In this document: piece by piece, positions 60,486 to 64,000 of the stretch | Layout: each line of letters starts with the position of its first letter | Numbering within the stretch: the stretch's first letter is position 1 | Assembly (NCBI GenBank): GCA_024336345.1 | Contig: JANFOG010000001.1 | Coordinates: forward strand, 4,154,001-4,218,000 | DNA length: 64,000 nt | DNA from: Mariannaea sp. PMI_226 | Lineage: Eukaryota > Ascomycota > Sordariomycetes > Hypocreales > Nectriaceae | Direction of reading: 5' to 3' | Program-made: the position numbers and the translations under genes | The notes under the pieces: model-generated | The model's database searches: none | Told to the model about the DNA's origin: nothing | The model's input: the letters and a program-made list of their open reading frames with translations, nothing else

Positions 60486-62198
60486 TTTGATTAAATGCAG
60501 GGTATGCACACGATGAATGAGGTGTGTAATAAATTGTTCGTAAAGCACGAGTGATGGCTTTTGTTTTGTTGGAGGTGTGGCGAAGAGCGAGAGAAGGAAT
60601 TGGAGATCCGATGCAGGTCAGAGCAGACAAGTTGGAAAAGGCTCTGGATTCCTATTATACTTGCAAAGAGCAAGGGAGCTTATGACTCCAAGAAGGATCT
60701 GGCGGTGGAATGTACTTCCAGAAAGAAAGAAAGAGTCACAAAGGGGGGGGAGGTTGAAGAAACTTGAGTCACACACAATTGGGAAAATGGAGATGCATTC
60801 ATCCATCAGCACCCGCGCCCTCCAGGACACCAAGAGCCCCGAAACCGCCCCTCACTGCCCGCCAACTCTCCGTCTTCTTTCGCACATTTTTTTGAGTTCT
60901 TTTTTTCCCCGCTGTCTTTTGACTGGTCGGAGTCGGCGTCGGCGCCGGCACTTCACCCAAAAAAGGAACCTTGGCAGACTGCAGACAGGTGAGCCGAGTA
61001 TGAACTCTATTACCGGGGCCAATCATGAGTATCTACTTGGTCAGTTGAATGCATCCGTCTTCCTCACAGTGCCTCCTCGATGATTGTGTCAAGTCTCGCA
61101 CAGAAATCCATACTCTGGAATCACTGTGTCTTCGGACTTGCGCATTCTGCACAGCTAGTGTCTTTAAATAAATATCCGCCGTTACATTGGCTGGTAGTTG
61201 CTCTTCTAAGCAGCCATAAAGTGCACATCTCCGCTCCGTGAATCGCGACCATTGGGCTCATTCCACGTCTACTATAGTAGATCCCGCCCTTTCTTCTCAA
61301 ATTGCCGATACGCTTGCTATACTCCGAACAGGCCGTTCCAAGTTCTTGAGGCCTTCTCCGGTCCGTATTTCGGACCACCGCGTGGGGGACGATGGGAAAA
61401 TCCACAGGGGGTTCAAAGGCCGCCCCAGCCGGCATTGAGACCCCCGGTTTGCTTCGGATATGAGGTCACCAGCTGCGCCGCCCACCCAATCATTCACTGG
61501 ACACCCACCGGACACCTTCTGAAGTGCACTAGACTGCGCCAGCTCCTTCTGCGAGTGTCTCACTGCTGGTATAGGTCATGACTTGAGCAAATGCCAGCGC
61601 TGGCGTGTCAACTACCACATAGATACTACTTCATACAGTGCTAAGCTGAATGTAGTTTTGTGGTGGTGGCTTCGTCTTGGCTCCTTTTTTTATTTCTTTT
61701 GGTCACGCAACTGGCTTGTCAGCATACCTTGTACAGTGTTCTTGGTCTTGTTATTCCTTAGGTCATAAATCGTGATTGTTTAGTTGTTCTCATCCTTGCC
61801 TCTGAAAATCTACAAATCTGAAAGAATCCTGATTTCCGCCATTTCAAGTTCAGACTGAATACTCCTCGGGGTACCATGAGACAATACTCATAATCTCAAA
61901 TTTGATTCATACTCCCCTTTCCATCCCAATATCTCCCAAATAAAGAATCGAGTCGTCCAATAATTTCCTGGTTGATCAACCCTGCCGACAAATCTCAAAA
62001 CGCTCTTCAGATGTTAGCCAGCCTGCCGAGAAGCAACATGACTTGGTAACTCTTTAATACTGCCTGACAGGTATACTCCAAATAAGCAAGCACGTCGTAA
62101 TTCATCGTCCCGTAAGATTCATTGTTTCATGCCCAACAACGCCGAAAAGAGATGTAAGCAGCTAAACGCCATACCGGCCGCTTATATGCACAAGCACT
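60486..62198. other. Intergenic region upstream of leuA
   Basis: A 1.7-kb gap holding the leuA promoter at its left end. The first ~135 bp upstream of the leuA ATG contain no upstream ATG on the minus strand. A perfect TGAGTCA is at 60765 and a palindromic CTACTATAGTAG at 61269. No gene is supported. Confidence 0.6.
60765..60771. promoter_or_regulatory. Gcn4/CpcA-type binding site upstream of leuA
   Basis: TGAGTCA (TGACTCA on the other strand) is a perfect match to the general amino-acid-control element bound by Gcn4/CPC1/CpcA bZIP proteins. It lies 280 bp upstream of the leuA start codon. A near match, AGAGTCA, lies at 60732-60738. Control of leucine genes by this system is well known in fungi; use of this copy is inferred. 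Confidence 0.6.
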
Positions 62199-63923
62199 TT
62201 ATCGGATGTAACCCCGGGGTGGCGCTCGTCCGTCGTAGACCAGATCGCGCTCCACGACTTCCTCCCATCGAGGACCCCAAGAGCGGTGACGGCTGCGCTC
62301 CCAGTCTTCTTGATAGTCTCGCTCCCATTCAAGCTCGCGGGCTCGATGCTTCCGCGCTCGACGGATTTCGTCGGAAATATCGACCAGTTGCAGCACGTCA
62401 TCCTGGAATTGGTCAATTAGATCACTGTGAAGCATTTTCGTTGGGGGGTAGGTGCACTTACATATCGCAAGTAGTCCATGATGTAGAAAAACTGGCTGGT
62501 TTCCTCGTATTCGTAGCCCATTTCCTCAATGGCCTCACGCACTACGAGATCCTTGGTGATCTCAGTCCACATGTCTTTGGCGGGTTGTGGAGTATGTCGC
62601 GGCACGCGTCGATCCGTCACCTTTTCGATGTCAATCTCTCGCTCACGATCAAAGACTTCCACCCTCACGCGGTCACGGCTCGGCGGTGGAGAGGGCTCCC
62701 TGGGGGCCGGGGGCGCCGGAGCGGGGATCGGAGCACCGTCTCTTTCCGGGATGAACTTGGTCCTGCGCACACCACTGTATCGGGTATAGGTGGTATCAGT
62801 GCTTCCGCCGCCAACACCATCCATCTTGATGCGCTCTGTGCCTGGAGGAACGTCTACAATGGTCCAATCTCTCGTGGCACCCCCGTAGGCTTCGCCCATA
62901 CGACCACGCGAGTCGATTTTAGAGGTGAGATAATCCCCTTCCTCATCAAAATCTTTAGGAGTCGGGGTAGGGCCTGCGGAATGGGATCTGCGTCGAGTTG
63001 AGTGGTCATCAAAATGGACATGCTCCGAATCTCGTCGAAGCACAATATCATCATCATGGTAATGAGACCGTCGCTCACGGCTCCTAGATCGGGTGCGAGT
63101 AGTTCGAGAGATATCTACTTCGGTGTGATTCTTTGTCAAATTGATATCGATGTCCGTCTCTCGTTCTCTCACTTGTGAATGAGCACGGGGTCGGGGGGGC
63201 GGAGAAGGGGTGGGAGGTCTTGCCCTGACAACTCCTAATATCTGGTTAGCTCATAATGATAGCAGACTACGGAAACGTTTGATGGCTTTTACCATGATCA
63301 ATGTCGCGCCAGTGAGTGATGACTTCTCTCTCGATAGTCGGCCCGCGAATGACTTGTGGCGGTGGAGGCGGGGGAGTTGGCTGTGGCTTAGGAGCAGGTG
63401 GGGGAGAGGGGACCTTTTCCCGTTCAATAATACGGGTGCGAATAAGTTCACGCTCCTGCTCCACAGGAGAAGGAGACCTTCGGGGCCTCTCTACGTATCT
63501 CACGATATGAGGAGAGGAGGATCTCTTACGAGATGGCTCACGAATGCGTTCCCGCTCGATAACTCTCGTGCGAGAGCGCTCATGCTCGTGGTCGTGCTCA
63601 GAGCTACTCGATGACGAAAGACTTCGTGGCCTTCGGATGATACGCTCCTCTCGGATCCGAACAGGACTGGGGCTTCGGGGGCGTGTTCGATCAACGGTCT
63701 CAATCTGACGCGTGCGAAGTACCACTGGACCTGCCTCAGTTCGGCGATTTTCCTCTCGGAGAAATGCAGGAGTTCTGCTCTCTCGCTCCCTTTCCCGGCT
63801 TGGCGGGTTGATGGTGACGGTGCGTCGACGATAGTCATGCTCATCAAGTTCGGGAGCTGAACGGCGAGGAGCTGGGTAGTAGTCCCGCTCCTCAAAATCG
63901 GTGGTCTTGACCACGCGGGACAT
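62199..63923 (-). CDS. DUF8035-type protein with Arg/Glu/Ser-rich disordered region
   Basis: Three minus-strand exons, 63923-63293, 63234-62462 and 62402-62199, give 535 residues. Intron 63235-63292 has donor GTAAAA, branch GCTAAC and acceptor TTAG; intron 62403-62461 has GTAAGT, CTAAT and CCAG. Both keep the frame. The N-terminal ~420 residues are disordered, with RS/RE/SP repeats (RERERESR, PRSPSPVRIREERIIRR, SSSSSSEHDHEHERSR) and a proline run (PTPPPPPPQVIRGP). The folded part is about 428-500: DMWTEITKDLVVREAIEEMG, YEYEETSQFFYIMDYLRY and DDVLQLVDISDEIRRARK. It then ends in a charged tail. This C-terminal block is the fungal domain I know as DUF8035; its function is unknown. The RS-like composition is seen in RNA-processing proteins, but no RNA-binding domain is present. 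Confidence 0.85.
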
Positions 63924-64000
63924 GTTTATTTGATCAGAAAAAAAATCGAGGTTGAAAAGAGGAAAAAATCCGTTGGCTGTCGTGTAAGTGTATTATGGCG

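Noticed and set aside
61965..61990. CCTGGTTGATCAACCCTGCC, resembling the 5' end of 18S rRNA
   Set aside because: The match has an internal insertion and does not continue; no rRNA sequence follows.
1..64000. CRISPR arrays, prophage or insertion sequences
   Set aside because: The window is eukaryotic (spliced fungal genes) and no regularly spaced repeats or transposase frames were seen.

Overview
The window looks like nuclear DNA of a filamentous ascomycete, probably a sordariomycete and perhaps Hypocreales. The evidence is short introns (about 50-150 nt) with CTAAC/CTGAC-type branch sites and GTRNGT donors, a fused double-length phosphofructokinase, a Zn2Cys6 activator, and fungal-only families (DUF3295, DUF8035, AATase-type acyltransferase). 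The order-level placement is inference. I see no prokaryotic, viral or organellar sequence, no tRNA, rRNA or CRISPR array, and no intact transposon.

Layout. (1) 3-1886 (+): 3' part of a CHY zinc-finger protein gene. (2) 1887-8906: 7 kb without a convincing gene. (3) 8907-13134: a divergent pair, a DHA2-type MFS transporter (-) and a large polytopic membrane protein with a TLC-like HH motif (+), sharing a 409-bp promoter. (4) 13135-29199: a 16-kb gene-free tract broken by short A+T-rich patches and several inverted repeats. (5) 29200-30954 (-): a DUF3295 protein with an AreA/DUF1752-type N-terminus. (6) 30955-36688: 5.7 kb non-coding, ending in the CT-rich promoter of the next gene. (7) 36689-39152 (+): 6-phosphofructokinase. 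(8) 39965-44632: an F-box protein (-) divergent from an alcohol-acetyltransferase-like enzyme (+). (9) 47476-50711 (+): a seven-exon Zn2Cys6 transcription factor. (10) 52179-55134 (-): importin beta-1 (Kap95). (11) 58318-60485 (-): 2-isopropylmalate synthase. (12) 62199-63923 (-): a DUF8035 protein.

Exon structures were built by hand from splice signals, frame and conservation, because most genes are split into several open frames. Most identified genes are housekeeping: glycolysis (pfk), leucine synthesis (leuA, with a perfect Gcn4/CpcA-type site upstream), nuclear import (kap95), and nitrogen/carbon-type regulators. They do not form an obvious cluster, although the MFS transporter/TLC-like pair could be co-regulated.

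I found no convincing undescribed system. The most useful second looks are the GC-AG intron and 8-nt first coding exon of leuA, a 60-nt frame-neutral intron in the transcription factor, an uncertain splice donor in pfk, the orphan TLC-like protein, and the structured repeats and dispersed short words in the non-coding tracts.
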